Shown here: piece after piece, positions 32,686 to 41,358 of the stretch
Layout of the letters: every line of letters begins with the position of its first letter
Position numbering within the stretch: position 1 is the first letter of the stretch
Assembly: GCF_030286555.1 (NCBI RefSeq)
Contig: NZ_JASVWF010000001.1
Span: 372,001-436,000, forward strand
Length of the DNA stretch: 64,000 nt
Direction: 5' to 3'
Source of the DNA: Actinomycetospora termitidis
Lineage (GTDB): Bacteria > Actinomycetota > Actinomycetes > Mycobacteriales > Pseudonocardiaceae
Made by a program: the position numbers and the translations under genes
The notes under the pieces: generated by a model
Seen by the model: only the letters and a program-made list of their open reading frames with translations
Database searches by the model: none
What the model was told of the DNA's origin: nothing

Positions 32686-33870
32686 ATGACCCCACGCGTG
32701 GACACCGAGGTCGGCCCGCTGCGGTCGGTCGTGCTGCACCGGCCGGGCCCCGAGCTCCAGCGGCTCACGCCCCGCAACGCCGACCGGCTGCTCTTCGACG
32801 GCATCCCCTGGGTCGAGCGGGCACAGCTCGAGCACGACCGGTTCGCCGCCACCCTGCGCGCCCGCGGCGTCGAGGTCCTGCTGCTGGCGGACCTGCTCAC
32901 GGACGCTCTCCACGACGACGGGGCGCGGGACTCCGGCATCGCGGGCGCCGTCGACGAGCGGGTCCTCGGGCGGGAGCTCGGCGCGGCCGTCCGGGACCAG
33001 ATGGCGGGGATGTCGGCCCCGGAGCTCGCGACGGCATTGATCGGCGGCCTGACGTTCCGCGAGCTCGGCGACGGGGAGAACTCGCTGGTCCGGCGGATGC
33101 ACGGCCCGGACGAGTTCGCCGTCGACCCGCTGCCCAACCTGATGTTCACGCGCGACTCGTCGATGCGGGTGGGCGACCGCGTGGTCGCCGCCGTGATGGG
33201 CATGCCGGCCCGCCGCCGGGAGGCCTCGCTGATCGCGCTCGCGCACGCGGGCCGCCCGGCCCTCGGCGGGGTCACCCACACCGCGCCGCGGGACCCGTCG
33301 CCGGTCGAGGGCGGCGACGTCCTGCTGCTCGCCCCCGGCGTGCTGGCGATCGGGGTCGGCGAGCGCACCAGCCCGGCGGGCGCCGAGTCGTTCGCCCGCG
33401 CGATGTTCGCCGACGGGCTCGCGCACACCGTGCTCGCGGTCCCGATCACGCAGCGCCGCGCGACGATGCACCTGGACACGGTCGCGACGATGGTCGACGT
33501 CGACGCGATGGTCGTCTTCCCCGAGGTCCTCGAGGGGCTCGAGGCCTGGACGATCCGGCCGGGCCTCGACATCTCCGGGCCGGAACCGTTCCGCCCCGCC
33601 GCCGCGCGCGCGATGGGGATCGACGAGCTGCGGGCGGTCGACACCGGGCCCGCGGGCGTGGCCGCCGAGCGGGAGCAGTGGGACGACGGCAACAACACCC
33701 TCGCGCTCGCGCCGGGCGTCGTCGTCGCCTACGAGCGGAACACCACGACCAACGGCCGGCTGCGCGACGCCGGGATCGAGGTCGTGACGATCGAGGGGTT
33801 CGAGCTGGGCTCCGGGCGCGGCGGGCCGCGGTGCCTGTCGTGCCCGTGGTCCCGGGACCTGCCGTCCTGA
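32686..33870 (+). CDS. arcA: Arginine deiminase
   Basis: Hydrolyses arginine to citrulline and ammonia. 394 residues with the full set of guanidino-modifying-enzyme motifs: [11 protein letters not shown] (Asp), VEGGDVLLL (Glu), MHLDT (His) and the C-terminal RCLSCPW with the nucleophile Cys. [15 protein letters not shown] near residue 40 is also typical. No arcB, arcC or arginine/ornithine antiporter is nearby, so it is not part of a classical energy-yielding ADI operon and may serve acid tolerance or nitrogen supply. A GTG 6 bases upstream is possible. TAGGGT, beginning in the preceding stop codon, stands 9 bases before the ATG. Confidence 0.92.
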   Translation: MTPRVDTEVGPLRSVVLHRPGPELQRLTPRNADRLLFDGIPWVERAQLEHDRFAATLRARGVEVLLLADLLTDALHDDGARDSGIAGAVDERVLGRELGAAVRDQMAGMSAPELATALIGGLTFRELGDGENSLVRRMHGPDEFAVDPLPNLMFTRDSSMRVGDRVVAAVMGMPARRREASLIALAHAGRPALGGVTHTAPRDPSPVEGGDVLLLAPGVLAIGVGERTSPAGAESFARAMFADGLAHTVLAVPITQRRATMHLDTVATMVDVDAMVVFPEVLEGLEAWTIRPGLDISGPEPFRPAAARAMGIDELRAVDTGPAGVAAEREQWDDGNNTLALAPGVVVAYERNTTTNGRLRDAGIEVVTIEGFELGSGRGGPRCLSCPWSRDLPS

Positions 33871-33969
33871 CACCACCTGATCGTGCGCGGCGTGTCCTCG
33901 TTCGTCGCAGCCAGACGTGCGTCCGGCCACAGACCGCTCCGCCCCACTGCACCGGAACGGGCCTCGTCC

Positions 33970-33975
33970 TAGCGT
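33970..33975 (+). promoter_or_regulatory. Minus-10 box TAGCGT, leaderless start for the Rieske gene
   Basis: TAGCGT is followed by exactly 7 bases and the GTG at 33983. No clear -35. Confidence 0.5.
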
Positions 33976-33982
33976 CCGTCCC

Positions 33983-34993
33983 GTGCTGGACAAGCGCCCG
34001 GTCGGACCAACGTCGGCGAACCCCCTGCGACGACTGTCCGGGGAACGCTGGGAGGCCATGGCGCCCACGTGGCGCGACGCGAAGCCCGGGATCATCCACG
34101 CCGCGCTCGAGCGCGCGCAGGCCCGGCCGTCGGGCAACTGGTACGTCGTGGGCGCGTCCCGGGACGTCCGGGTCGGCTCGCCCGTCGGCACGACGGTGGC
34201 CGGGGTCGAGCTCGTCGTCTGGCGGGCCCCCGACGGCGGGCTGCACGCCGGCCCGGGCGCGTGCCCGCACCTCGGGGCGGACCTGTCGACGGCGACGCAG
34301 TCCGGTTGCGAGCTGATCTGCCGCTGGCACGGCCTCGCGCTCGGCCCGTCCGGGCGGGCCGGGTGGCGCACCCTGCCTGCGCACGACGACGGCGTGCTCA
34401 CCTGGGTGCGCCTGGACGCCGTCGGCGGGGAGGAGCCCACGGACGCCCCGATCCTGCCGGTGCGCCCGCCGCACACGGAGAGCCTCGTCGCGGTGGCGTC
34501 GATGACCGGCACCTGCGAGCCCGACGACGTCATCGCGAACCGTCTCGACCCGTGGCACGGCGCGTGGTTCCACCCGCACTCGTTCGCCGACCTCCGCGTC
34601 GACTCCGCCCCGGGGCGCACCGCCACGGACGCCGAGGACCACTTCGACCTGCACGTGGCGTTCCGGGTGACGAAGACCTGGGGCGTGCCGGTCGAGGCCC
34701 GCTTCACCTGCCCGGACCCGCGCACGATCGTCATGCACATCACTCGCGGCGAGGGCGCCGGCAGCGTCGTCGAGACGCACGCGACCCCGCTCGCGCCGCA
34801 CCCCGACGGACGCGCCCGGACCCTGGTCACCGAGGCCGTCCTCGCCCACTCCGAGCGGCCCGGTTTCGTGCACGCCCGGAAGGTCCAGGGCCTCGTGCGG
34901 CCGCTCATGGAGTTCGCGGCCAAGCGCCTGTGGGTCGACGACATCGAGTACGCGGAGCGCACCTACGAGGTGCGCCGCCGCCGCTCGTCATAG
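33983..34993 (+). CDS. Rieske 2Fe-2S protein (DUF5914-like)
   Basis: A 336-residue protein. An N-terminal stretch (RWEAMAPTWRDAKPGIIHAALERA) precedes a Rieske domain with ligands C94-x-H96 (CPHLG) and C113-x2-H116 (CRWHG). The C-terminal half is of START/oxygenase-like character (DPWHGAWFHPHSF, HFDLHVAFRVT, VVETHATPL), with His residues that could bind iron but no clear 2-His-1-carboxylate motif. Proteins of this layout often sit in actinobacterial carotenoid clusters beside a methyltransferase, as here, so terpenoid or carotenoid ring modification is a reasonable guess. The gene converges with the methyltransferase with one base between them. Confidence 0.78.
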   Translation: MLDKRPVGPTSANPLRRLSGERWEAMAPTWRDAKPGIIHAALERAQARPSGNWYVVGASRDVRVGSPVGTTVAGVELVVWRAPDGGLHAGPGACPHLGADLSTATQSGCELICRWHGLALGPSGRAGWRTLPAHDDGVLTWVRLDAVGGEEPTDAPILPVRPPHTESLVAVASMTGTCEPDDVIANRLDPWHGAWFHPHSFADLRVDSAPGRTATDAEDHFDLHVAFRVTKTWGVPVEARFTCPDPRTIVMHITRGEGAGSVVETHATPLAPHPDGRARTLVTEAVLAHSERPGFVHARKVQGLVRPLMEFAAKRLWVDDIEYAERTYEVRRRRSS

Positions 34994-34994
34994 C

Positions 34995-35729
34995 TCAGAC
35001 CGGGCGACGCCCCAGCACGGTGTGCACGATCCCGCGCTGCCAGCCGTCCACCGGCTCGACGCGCACGTCGTCGAACCCGGCGTCGCGGAACCGGCCGGTG
35101 AGCCGGGTGACGCCGTCGAAGTGCAGCACCGAGCGCCACAGGTAGCGGTAGAGCGACGCGTCCCCGGTGACCCGCCACCCGAGCGGGATGATGATCGTCC
35201 AGCACACCGCGGTCCAGATCGCCCGCGACCGGGCGGAGTCGGCCACCGAGTACTCGTGCGCCGCCAGCGGGGCGCCCGGCGCGAGCAGGGCGTGCAGGTC
35301 CTTCACGCCGGCGGTGACGTCGGGCAGGTTGCGTAGCAGGTACGCGGCGAGGATGCCGTCGAAGGGCCCGTCGACACCGTGCGCGGCCAGTTCCTCGGCA
35401 CGCGAGTGCACGAACCGGACCGTGCTCGGCCAGGCCTTCTCCCGGGCCTGGGCCAGCATCTCCGCCGACGCGTCCGCGGCGACGATCTCCGCCTCCGGGT
35501 AGGTGTCGAGCAGCGCGCGCGTCGACAGTCCCGTCCCGCAGCCGACGTCGAGCAGCCGCAGCCCGCGGCCGTCGTCGGGAAGGGCCAGGCGCTGCGCGGA
35601 GAGCCGCAGGTGCTCGACGTACCCGGGGTTGGACCCGACCAGCCGGTCGTAGGAGGTGGCGTCCTGGTCGAACGCCGAGGGCACCTCGGCGGCCTCACGG
35701 GCGCGGTCGAACGGCAGTCGGGGGCTCAC
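34995..35729 (-). CDS. Class I SAM-dependent methyltransferase
   Basis: A 244-residue enzyme. Motif I is LLDVGCGTGLSTRALLDTYP (about residues 59-78), motif II VAADASAEML, post-II VRFVHSRAEEL and motif IV GILAAYLLRNLPD. The pattern resembles the UbiE/CrtT-like group that methylates quinones or carotenoid ends. The hydrophobic stretch AIWTAVCWTIIIPLGW suggests association with a membrane or a lipid substrate. It converges on the Rieske gene, and a pairing in carotenoid or other isoprenoid tailoring is possible. GTG start at 35729. Confidence 0.82.
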   Translation of the reverse strand: MSPRLPFDRAREAAEVPSAFDQDATSYDRLVGSNPGYVEHLRLSAQRLALPDDGRGLRLLDVGCGTGLSTRALLDTYPEAEIVAADASAEMLAQAREKAWPSTVRFVHSRAEELAAHGVDGPFDGILAAYLLRNLPDVTAGVKDLHALLAPGAPLAAHEYSVADSARSRAIWTAVCWTIIIPLGWRVTGDASLYRYLWRSVLHFDGVTRLTGRFRDAGFDDVRVEPVDGWQRGIVHTVLGRRPV

Positions 35730-35909
35730 GACCGGCCATCCTGCCGTGCGGTCGCCCGACGGGCAGTCCGGGCGGTCCCGTCCTCGAACCTGAGAGCCGT
35801 ACCGACGAACGGCGCAGCGCTCCGGCCCGTCACCGCCCGATCCCGGTCGATCACCGCGACCCGCGCCACCCGGCTCTCAGACTCGCCGATCACGGCGAGG
35901 TCACGGCCC

Positions 35910-35915
35910 TAGCTT
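35910..35915 (+). promoter_or_regulatory. Minus-10 box TAGCTT for the ferric reductase-like gene
   Basis: TAGCTT, an 8-base spacer and GTG at 35924. Fits the leaderless layout seen elsewhere in the window. Confidence 0.45.
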
Positions 35916-35923
35916 TCCCGACC

Positions 35924-37291
35924 GTGCGCAGACGGATGACGACGATCGCCTGGTCCGGAGTCCTCGTCGTGATGACCGTGGTGCCGTTCGTGCTGTCCGC
36001 CTGGCGCGGCCACTCGACCGCGGTTCCGACGATGCTCTCGGTCGGGCTGGGCGTGCTCGGCCTCGGTGCCCTCGTCGTGGTGGTCCTGGTCCCCAGCCGC
36101 ATCCGCACGCTGACCCGCGCGTTCGGCGTCGACCGCGTCATGGGCCTGCACCGGTGGCTCGGCCTGATCGCCCTGGTGGCCGTGGTGGCGCACGCCGCGG
36201 TCGCCCTGTGGAACCACCCGGCCCTGCTCAACCCGATCACCGCGCGCGACACCGCGAAGGTCGGCTGGGGCTCCCTGGTCGCCCTGCTCGCGGTCGGCGG
36301 GGTCGCGTACGGCGGACGGCGGCCGGGGGCTCGCTACGAGGTCTGGGCCCGGCTGCACGTCGGGCTCGCCGCGGCGGGGCTACTGCTCGCCGCGCTGCAC
36401 GTGCTCTGGCTGGACCACCTGGTGGCCGACCCCGTCATGCGGGTCTGCCTCGTCGTGCTCGCCTTCGCCCTGCTCGCCGTGCTCTCCCACCGGTGGGTGT
36501 GGCGCCCGCTGTTCTCCCGCCAGGGCGCCTACGTCGTCTACGGCGTGCGGCGCGAGGGGCCGAGCGTCGCGACGCTCGTGCTCGCCCCGGTCCACCTGCG
36601 TCGCGGCGGGCTGACCTTCGCGCCCGGCCAGTTCGTGTGGCTGCGGCTGCGGCGCGCCGTGGTCGGCACCGAGGAACACCCCTTCACCATCGCCTCGAGC
36701 GCCAATGTCACCGGCCGCCTCGAGCTGACCGTGCGCGACCAGGGCGACTTCTCCCACCGCGTCGCGTCCCTGCGCCAGGGCGACCAGGTCTGGCTCGACG
36801 GGCCGCACGGCTCGTTCACCGCGGAGGAGCACGGCGGGCGGGCCGGGCTGGTGCTCGTCGCCGGCGGCGTCGGCATCACGCCGATGATGAGCATGCTGCG
36901 CACCCTCTCCGAGCGCGGCGACGCCCGCCGCCACCGGCTGGTGCTCGCCGAGCGCGGCGACGAGCCGCTGTTCGCCGACGAGCTCGCGGTGCTGACCCGC
37001 CGTCTGGACCTGGAGATCACCCGGACCGCGGGCCGCCGCATCGACGTCGCGTTCCTGTCGCAGGTGCTGCCGCCCGCCCCGGAGCGGCGCCACCTGGACT
37101 ACTTCGTGTGCGGGCCGGCCTCCCTCGCGACCGGCACGCTCGCCGCCCTCGACCAGCTCGACGTCCCCCCGAACCGGGTGCACTGCGAGCAGTTCGGGTG
37201 GACGGGACCGGTGCCGACCTCCTCCGGACCGCCGACCGGACGTCTGCGCCCCGGGGTCCGACGCAGCGGACGCCACACGTCGGTGCGCTGA
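35924..37291 (+). CDS. Ferric reductase-like / NOX-like flavocytochrome
   Basis: A 455-residue membrane protein. About six N-terminal helices form a ferric-reductase-like transmembrane domain with His pairs suited to bind two haems (HRWLGLIALVAVVAH and RLHVGLAAAGLLLAALH). The cytosolic half is a ferredoxin-reductase module: FAPGQFVWL, HPFTIASS (FAD), VAGGVGITPMMSML (NAD(P)H) and a terminal CEQFGW. It would carry electrons from NAD(P)H across the membrane to iron or oxygen. The ferritin gene begins 20 bases downstream, which favours ferric iron reduction. Confidence 0.88.
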   Translation: MRRRMTTIAWSGVLVVMTVVPFVLSAWRGHSTAVPTMLSVGLGVLGLGALVVVVLVPSRIRTLTRAFGVDRVMGLHRWLGLIALVAVVAHAAVALWNHPALLNPITARDTAKVGWGSLVALLAVGGVAYGGRRPGARYEVWARLHVGLAAAGLLLAALHVLWLDHLVADPVMRVCLVVLAFALLAVLSHRWVWRPLFSRQGAYVVYGVRREGPSVATLVLAPVHLRRGGLTFAPGQFVWLRLRRAVVGTEEHPFTIASSANVTGRLELTVRDQGDFSHRVASLRQGDQVWLDGPHGSFTAEEHGGRAGLVLVAGGVGITPMMSMLRTLSERGDARRHRLVLAERGDEPLFADELAVLTRRLDLEITRTAGRRIDVAFLSQVLPPAPERRHLDYFVCGPASLATGTLAALDQLDVPPNRVHCEQFGWTGPVPTSSGPPTGRLRPGVRRSGRHTSVR

Positions 37292-37299
37292 GGGCGCCC

Positions 37300-37305
37300 T
37301 ACACT
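37300..37305 (+). promoter_or_regulatory. Minus-10 box TACACT before the ferritin gene
   Basis: TACACT, 6 bases, then the ATG at 37312, all within the 20-base gap after the reductase gene. It suggests the ferritin gene also has its own leaderless promoter. No iron box is visible here. Confidence 0.45.
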
Positions 37306-37311
37306 GGGCGG

Positions 37312-37872
37312 ATGGGTGAACCGTCCTCGTCGGCCTTCCACGGGCTCCTGACCGACCAGATCCGTCACGAGTTCACCGCCTCGCAGCAGTACACGGCGGT
37401 CGCGGTCTACTGCGACGACGAGGACCTCCCGCAGCTCGCGGCGCACTTCTACGCCCAGGCGCTCGAGGAGCGCAACCACGCGATGGGCATGGTCCAGTAC
37501 CTGCTCGACAACGACGTCGCGGTGCGCATCCCCGGCATCGACGAGGTCCGCAACGACTTCAAGTCCGTCGAGGACGTCGTCGAGCTGGTCCTCGACCAGG
37601 AGCGCCGGGTCACCGACCAGATCACGGTGCTCGCGCGCACCGCCCGCGACGCGGGTGACTACCTCGGCGAGCAGTTCATGCAGTGGTACCTCAAGGAGCA
37701 GGTCGAGGAGGTCGCCTCCATGACGACGCTGCTGCGCATCGTGCGGCGCGCGGGCGACAACCTGTTCCACGTCGAGGACTTCGTGGCCCGGGAGATGCCC
37801 GCGGACGCCGGCACCGACCCGACCGCCCCGCCCTCCGCGGGCGGGATCGCCACCCTCGGCGGCGGGGCCTGA
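37312..37872 (+). CDS. Ferritin (BfrB-like)
   Basis: A 186-residue four-helix ferritin that oxidises and stores iron in a 24-subunit shell. Ferroxidase ligands are visible in IRHEFTASQQY (Glu), QALEERNHAMGM (Glu-Glu and His) and later helices (ESVEDV-like region with DQERRVTDQ, and EQVEEVASM with Glu pairs). No haem-binding Met at the bacterioferritin position is evident, so it is the non-haem BfrB type. An additional Pro/Ala/Gly tail of about 20 residues is present. It lies directly after the ferric reductase-like gene. In mycobacteria, bfrB (Rv3841) also lies near pheA and Rv3839. Confidence 0.93.
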   Translation: MGEPSSSAFHGLLTDQIRHEFTASQQYTAVAVYCDDEDLPQLAAHFYAQALEERNHAMGMVQYLLDNDVAVRIPGIDEVRNDFKSVEDVVELVLDQERRVTDQITVLARTARDAGDYLGEQFMQWYLKEQVEEVASMTTLLRIVRRAGDNLFHVEDFVAREMPADAGTDPTAPPSAGGIATLGGGA

Positions 37873-37876
37873 CCCC

Positions 37877-38794
37877 TCAGCCCGCGACGACGTAGCTCCG
37901 GCCCGACTCCCGCAGCACGGGCGCGAGCAGTTCCGTGAGGTGGGCGACCACGCGGATCGTCGTCCACGCCACCAGCACGCCCGCCACGTCGCACCAGAAG
38001 TGCAGGACGACGCCGTCGGCCAGGGCCTGGGTGCTGTCGGCGAACCCCTGCGCGACCGTCACCAGCCCGAGCACGACCCCGACCACCCACGACGCCCACC
38101 AGGCGAGGACCGGAGCCGACGGCCGGGGGCGCGCCGACGGCGCGAACCCGGACGCGGCGTGCTCGATCTCGGCCAGGGTCGCGCCGGGGACGGTCAGCGT
38201 GAACGGCGGCAGCACGCTACCGACCAGCAGCAGACGGGTCGACCGCCACGGCCGGGTCCCGGACGCCGCCGCCGCGAGGTCGCGGCCCTGCAGCACCCAG
38301 CGCAGGAACACCACGCCCGTGGCGAGCGCCGCCACCGGGGCCAACCAGCCGAAGATCCCGACGATCGCGTCGGACCAGCCCAGCACGACACCGGAGAGCG
38401 CCCGGTCGCGGCTGAGCAGCAGGAGCACGTAGCGGAAGACCTCACCCGCCGCGGCGACCCCGCACAGCAGCGCGGTCGTGACGGCGAGGCGGCGCAGCAG
38501 CTCCGCGGTCGCCCTTAGCGCGGCCTCCGGCTCCGGGGCCTCGCGGGCGGCGAGCGGCCCGTCCGGGCTGCCGGGCTCGGGGCGGGCGGCCCACGGCCAC
38601 AGGCTCCAGCGCGGCACGCCCTGGTAGCGGGGCGGGCCGGCGTACGGACGACGGCGGGTGACGGGGGAGCGCGGCCGGGTCGCGTCCGGCGTCGTGGCCA
38701 CCCACCGGACCCCGCCGAGCACGCGACCGCAGTGCACGCAGAACCGCCCGGTCGACCCCGGCGGCTGCTCCCGGCCGCACCGCGGGCAGGTCAC
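37877..38794 (-). CDS. DUF4328 membrane protein with zinc ribbon
   Basis: A 305-residue protein. The N-terminus has two CPRCG/CVHCG knuckles (residues 3-23) forming a zinc ribbon, followed by a Pro/Arg linker and about six membrane helices of the DUF4328 type (LAVTTALLCGVAAAGEVF, IFGWLAPVAALATGVVFLRWV, and others). The role is unknown. The start is GTG 38794; the stop is 4 bases past the ferritin stop on the other strand. It lies 4 bases downstream of the rhodanese gene, so the two are likely cotranscribed. Confidence 0.78.
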   Translation of the reverse strand: MTCPRCGREQPPGSTGRFCVHCGRVLGGVRWVATTPDATRPRSPVTRRRPYAGPPRYQGVPRWSLWPWAARPEPGSPDGPLAAREAPEPEAALRATAELLRRLAVTTALLCGVAAAGEVFRYVLLLLSRDRALSGVVLGWSDAIVGIFGWLAPVAALATGVVFLRWVLQGRDLAAAASGTRPWRSTRLLLVGSVLPPFTLTVPGATLAEIEHAASGFAPSARPRPSAPVLAWWASWVVGVVLGLVTVAQGFADSTQALADGVVLHFWCDVAGVLVAWTTIRVVAHLTELLAPVLRESGRSYVVAG

Positions 38795-38798
38795 GGCC

Positions 38799-39128
38799 TC
38801 AGACCACCTGGGCGGGGCCGGGCCCGTCGCCGACGACCGGGCGTCCGGCCGCCTCCCACGCCAGCATCCCGCCGGTCACGTTGACCGCCTCGCGGCCCTG
38901 GTTGCGCAGGTAGGCCGTCACCTGGGCGGACCGCCCGCCGACGCGGCAGACCACCGCGAGCGGACCCTCGGGCACCTGGTCGAGCCGCTCGAGGAACGCC
39001 GACATCGGCACGTGCACCGCATCCGGCGCGTGGCCGGCGGCCCACTCGTCGTCCTCGCGGACGTCGAGCAGCGTCGAGCCCTCGGGCACCTCGGTCACCG
39101 TCACGGCCGGGACGTTCATGGTCTCCAT
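38799..39128 (-). CDS. Rhodanese-like sulfurtransferase
   Basis: A 109-residue single-domain rhodanese: TLLDVREDDEWAAGHAPDAV at the start and the active-site loop VVCRVGGRS with the persulfide-carrying Cys. GGMLAWEAAGRPV ends the fold, as usual. It may carry sulfur or report sulfur state to a partner that is not evident here. The ATG at 39128 follows GGAG with a 7-base gap; the ATG at 39119 is an alternative giving 106 residues. Confidence 0.9.
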   Translation of the reverse strand: METMNVPAVTVTEVPEGSTLLDVREDDEWAAGHAPDAVHVPMSAFLERLDQVPEGPLAVVCRVGGRSAQVTAYLRNQGREAVNVTGGMLAWEAAGRPVVGDGPGPAQVV

Positions 39129-39143
39129 TGTGCGCTCCGCGCA

Positions 39144-39185
39144 GGTGAGCACTCCGAGGGCCTGTAGGCCCCCGAAGTGCTCACC
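39144..39185. terminator. Strong bidirectional-looking hairpin
   Basis: GGTGAGCACT (39144-39153) pairs with AGTGCTCACC (39176-39185), and inner GAGGGCCT/AGGCCCCC arms extend the stem. It lies just after the stop of the symporter gene (39198, minus strand) and so ends the symporter transcript before the rhodanese gene. Confidence 0.75.
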
Positions 39186-39197
39186 CGGCGAAGCCAC

Positions 39198-40850
39198 CTA
39201 GTGCGACACCGCCGTGTCCGACGAGCCCGCCCCGGTCATGGAGCGCACCTCCATCTCGGCGGCCTTGCGCTCGTGCTCCTCCTGCTCCTCCGGGGTGCCC
39301 TTGTTCGCCCCGGCGAAGGTGCCGACGACACCGAGCAGGAAGGACAGCGGGATCGAGACGATGCCCGGGTTGGAGAGCGGGAACCACGCGAAGTCCGTGT
39401 CCTCGCCGAAGATCGCGGTCGAGGAGCCGGACACCACCGGCGAGAAGATGATCAGCACGATGCAGACCACGAGGCCGCCGTAGATCGACCACAGCGCACC
39501 GGTCGTGTTGAACTTCTTCCAGAACAGCGAGTACAGCAGCGTCGGGAGGTTCGCCGACGCGGCGACCGCGAACGCGAGCGCCACCAGGAACGCGACGTTC
39601 TGGCCGTTGGCGAGGATGCCGCCGATCACCGCGACGGCGCCGACGACCAGCGCCGTCCGCCGTGCGACCCGCACCTCGGAGCCGGGCTCCGGCTTGCCCT
39701 CCTTGAGCACCGACGCGTAGACGTCGTGCGCGAAGGACGCGGCCGAGGTGATCGTCAGGCCGGCGACGACCGCGAGGATCGTCGCGAACGCGATGGCCGA
39801 GACGACGCCGAGCAGCACGGTGCCGCCGAGCTCGAAGGCGAGCAGCGGGGCCGCGTCGTTGACGTTCTTCGACGACAGCAGGTTCGCCGGGACGATCGCG
39901 GCGGCCCCGTACCCGATCACCAGGGTGAACAGGTAGAAGATGCCGATGATCCAGATCGCCCAGTTCACCGAGCGGCGGGCCTCCTTGGCCGTGGGCACGG
40001 TGTAGAAGCGCATCAGCACGTGCGGCAGGCCGGCGGTGCCGAGCACCAGGGCGACCGCCAGCGACAGGAAGTCGATCCGGCTGGTCACCGTCTTGCCGTA
40101 CTGGTTGCCGGCGTTGAGCAGGTTGGTCGGCGAGCCCTCGGTCGCGGCACCGAGCAGCGCCGAGAGGTTGAACCCGAACAGGCCGAGCACCCACACCGTC
40201 ATCACGGCGGCGCCGATGACGAGCAGCGTCGCCTTGATGATCTGCACCCAGGTGGTGCCGCGCATCCCACCGTAGAGGACGTAGACGATCATGACGATGC
40301 CGACCAGGGCGATCACGATGGCCTGGCCGTCGAAGATGGTGCCCGGGGTGTTCGGGATGCCGAGCAGCAGCGAGATCAGGCCGCCCGCGCCCGCCATCTG
40401 CGCGAGCAGGTAGAAGAACGAGACGACCAGGGTCGAGACGGCCGCGGCCGCCCGCACCGGGCGCTGCTTCATCCGGAACGCGAGGACGTCGCCGAGGGTG
40501 AACCGCCCGACGTTGCGCAGCAGCTCGGCCACCAGCAGCAGGGCGGTCAGCCAGGCGACGAGGAACCCGATGGAGTACAGGAAGCCGTCGTACCCGTTCA
40601 CGGCGATCGCGCCCGCGATGCCGAGGAACGACGCCGCCGACAAGTAGTCGCCGGAGATCGCGACGCCGTTCTGCGGGCCGGTGAACGAACTGCCCGCGGC
40701 GTAGTAGTCCGACGCCGTCGTGGCCGACCGGCTGACGCGGTAGACGATGAACAGCGTGATGACGACGAACGCGAGGAAGATGCCGATGTTGAGGTAGGGG
40801 TTCCCGAGCTGGGACGCACCGCCACCCTGGGCCGGCAGCAGGACGTTCAC
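39198..40850 (-). CDS. Cation/acetate symporter, SSS family (ActP-like)
   Basis: A 550-residue membrane transporter of the sodium:solute symporter family with about 13 helices. GDYLSAASFLGIAGAIA (near residue 60) and GTAGLPHVLMRFYTVPTAKEARRSV are typical of ActP, which takes up acetate and related small acids with Na+. The GTG start at 40850 overlaps the stop of the DUF485 gene (GTGA), the usual actP-DUF485 pairing. A hydrophilic tail with EEQEEHERKAAEMEV follows the last helix. It probably supplies acetyl-CoA precursors, in keeping with PHA genes elsewhere in the window. Confidence 0.92.
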   Translation of the reverse strand: MNVLLPAQGGGASQLGNPYLNIGIFLAFVVITLFIVYRVSRSATTASDYYAAGSSFTGPQNGVAISGDYLSAASFLGIAGAIAVNGYDGFLYSIGFLVAWLTALLLVAELLRNVGRFTLGDVLAFRMKQRPVRAAAAVSTLVVSFFYLLAQMAGAGGLISLLLGIPNTPGTIFDGQAIVIALVGIVMIVYVLYGGMRGTTWVQIIKATLLVIGAAVMTVWVLGLFGFNLSALLGAATEGSPTNLLNAGNQYGKTVTSRIDFLSLAVALVLGTAGLPHVLMRFYTVPTAKEARRSVNWAIWIIGIFYLFTLVIGYGAAAIVPANLLSSKNVNDAAPLLAFELGGTVLLGVVSAIAFATILAVVAGLTITSAASFAHDVYASVLKEGKPEPGSEVRVARRTALVVGAVAVIGGILANGQNVAFLVALAFAVAASANLPTLLYSLFWKKFNTTGALWSIYGGLVVCIVLIIFSPVVSGSSTAIFGEDTDFAWFPLSNPGIVSIPLSFLLGVVGTFAGANKGTPEEQEEHERKAAEMEVRSMTGAGSSDTAVSH

Positions 40851-41203
40851 AGCTTCTCCTCCACCTTCGCGCGCAGCGTCTCGGCTGCCGGGTCGATGTT
40901 CTTGTCGGCGAACTTCGCGTACGCGACCGCGATGACGAACGTGGACACGAACTGGAGGAGCCCGAGCAGCAGGCCCACGGTGAAGTTGGTCCCGCCGAGC
41001 CGGGTGTTGACCACCCCGGGAGCGAAGTCCGCCAGCAGCACGTAGACCAGGAACCAGGCCAGGAACAGCCCGCTCATCAGGAAGATGTAGCGACGCCACC
41101 GATTACGGAGCGCCTTGAACTCCGGACTGCGTTGCATCTCCTCGTACGGGGTCGGACCGCCGGTCGGGTCCGACCCTCTCGAGCTCTCCTCGGTCGCACT
41201 CAT
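40847..41203 (-). CDS. DUF485 membrane protein
   Basis: A 118-residue protein with two membrane helices (YIFLMSGLFLAWFLVYVLLAD and VGLLLGLLQFVSTFVIAVAY) and the DUF485 pattern EEMQRSPEFKALRNRWRR before the first. It is the standard small partner (YjcH-like) of acetate symporters. The ATG at 41203 has an AGGG purine run upstream; a GTG 9 bases further upstream is possible. Operon start for the first symporter. Confidence 0.9.
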   Translation of the reverse strand: MSATEESSRGSDPTGGPTPYEEMQRSPEFKALRNRWRRYIFLMSGLFLAWFLVYVLLADFAPGVVNTRLGGTNFTVGLLLGLLQFVSTFVIAVAYAKFADKNIDPAAETLRAKVEEKL

Positions 41204-41320
41204 GCGTTTCACCCTTCGGGGGAGTCGGTGCGCGGCGCCGGATTTCCAACGGCCGAACCCTAGTTGTCGTCACCCGTGTCCTGATGGTCCTTTCGAGTGG
41301 CGACACGCTTCACGACCGAT

Positions 41321-41333
41321 TCACACTCTGTGA
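41321..41333. promoter_or_regulatory. TCACA-N3-TGTGA inverted repeat upstream of the DUF485-symporter operon
   Basis: A perfect 5-bp inverted repeat, TCACACTCTGTGA, about 120 bases before the DUF485 start and 26 bases after the stop of the second symporter gene. The half-site resembles CRP/FNR half-sites but the orientation and spacing differ from the CRP consensus. Significance is uncertain. Confidence 0.25.
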
Positions 41334-41358
41334 CATCCGCGTGAGGAACGGCCGCGGA

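Noticed and set aside
31336-34962. 1208-codon minus-strand frame
   Set aside because: Only its last 151 codons (31336-31791) are a real gene; the rest is antisense to the protease-like, arginine deiminase and Rieske genes.
39177-41045. 622-codon frame on the + strand opposite the acetate symporter
   Set aside because: Highly charged Arg/Asp/Glu composition, no domain, entirely antisense to a well-supported transporter gene.
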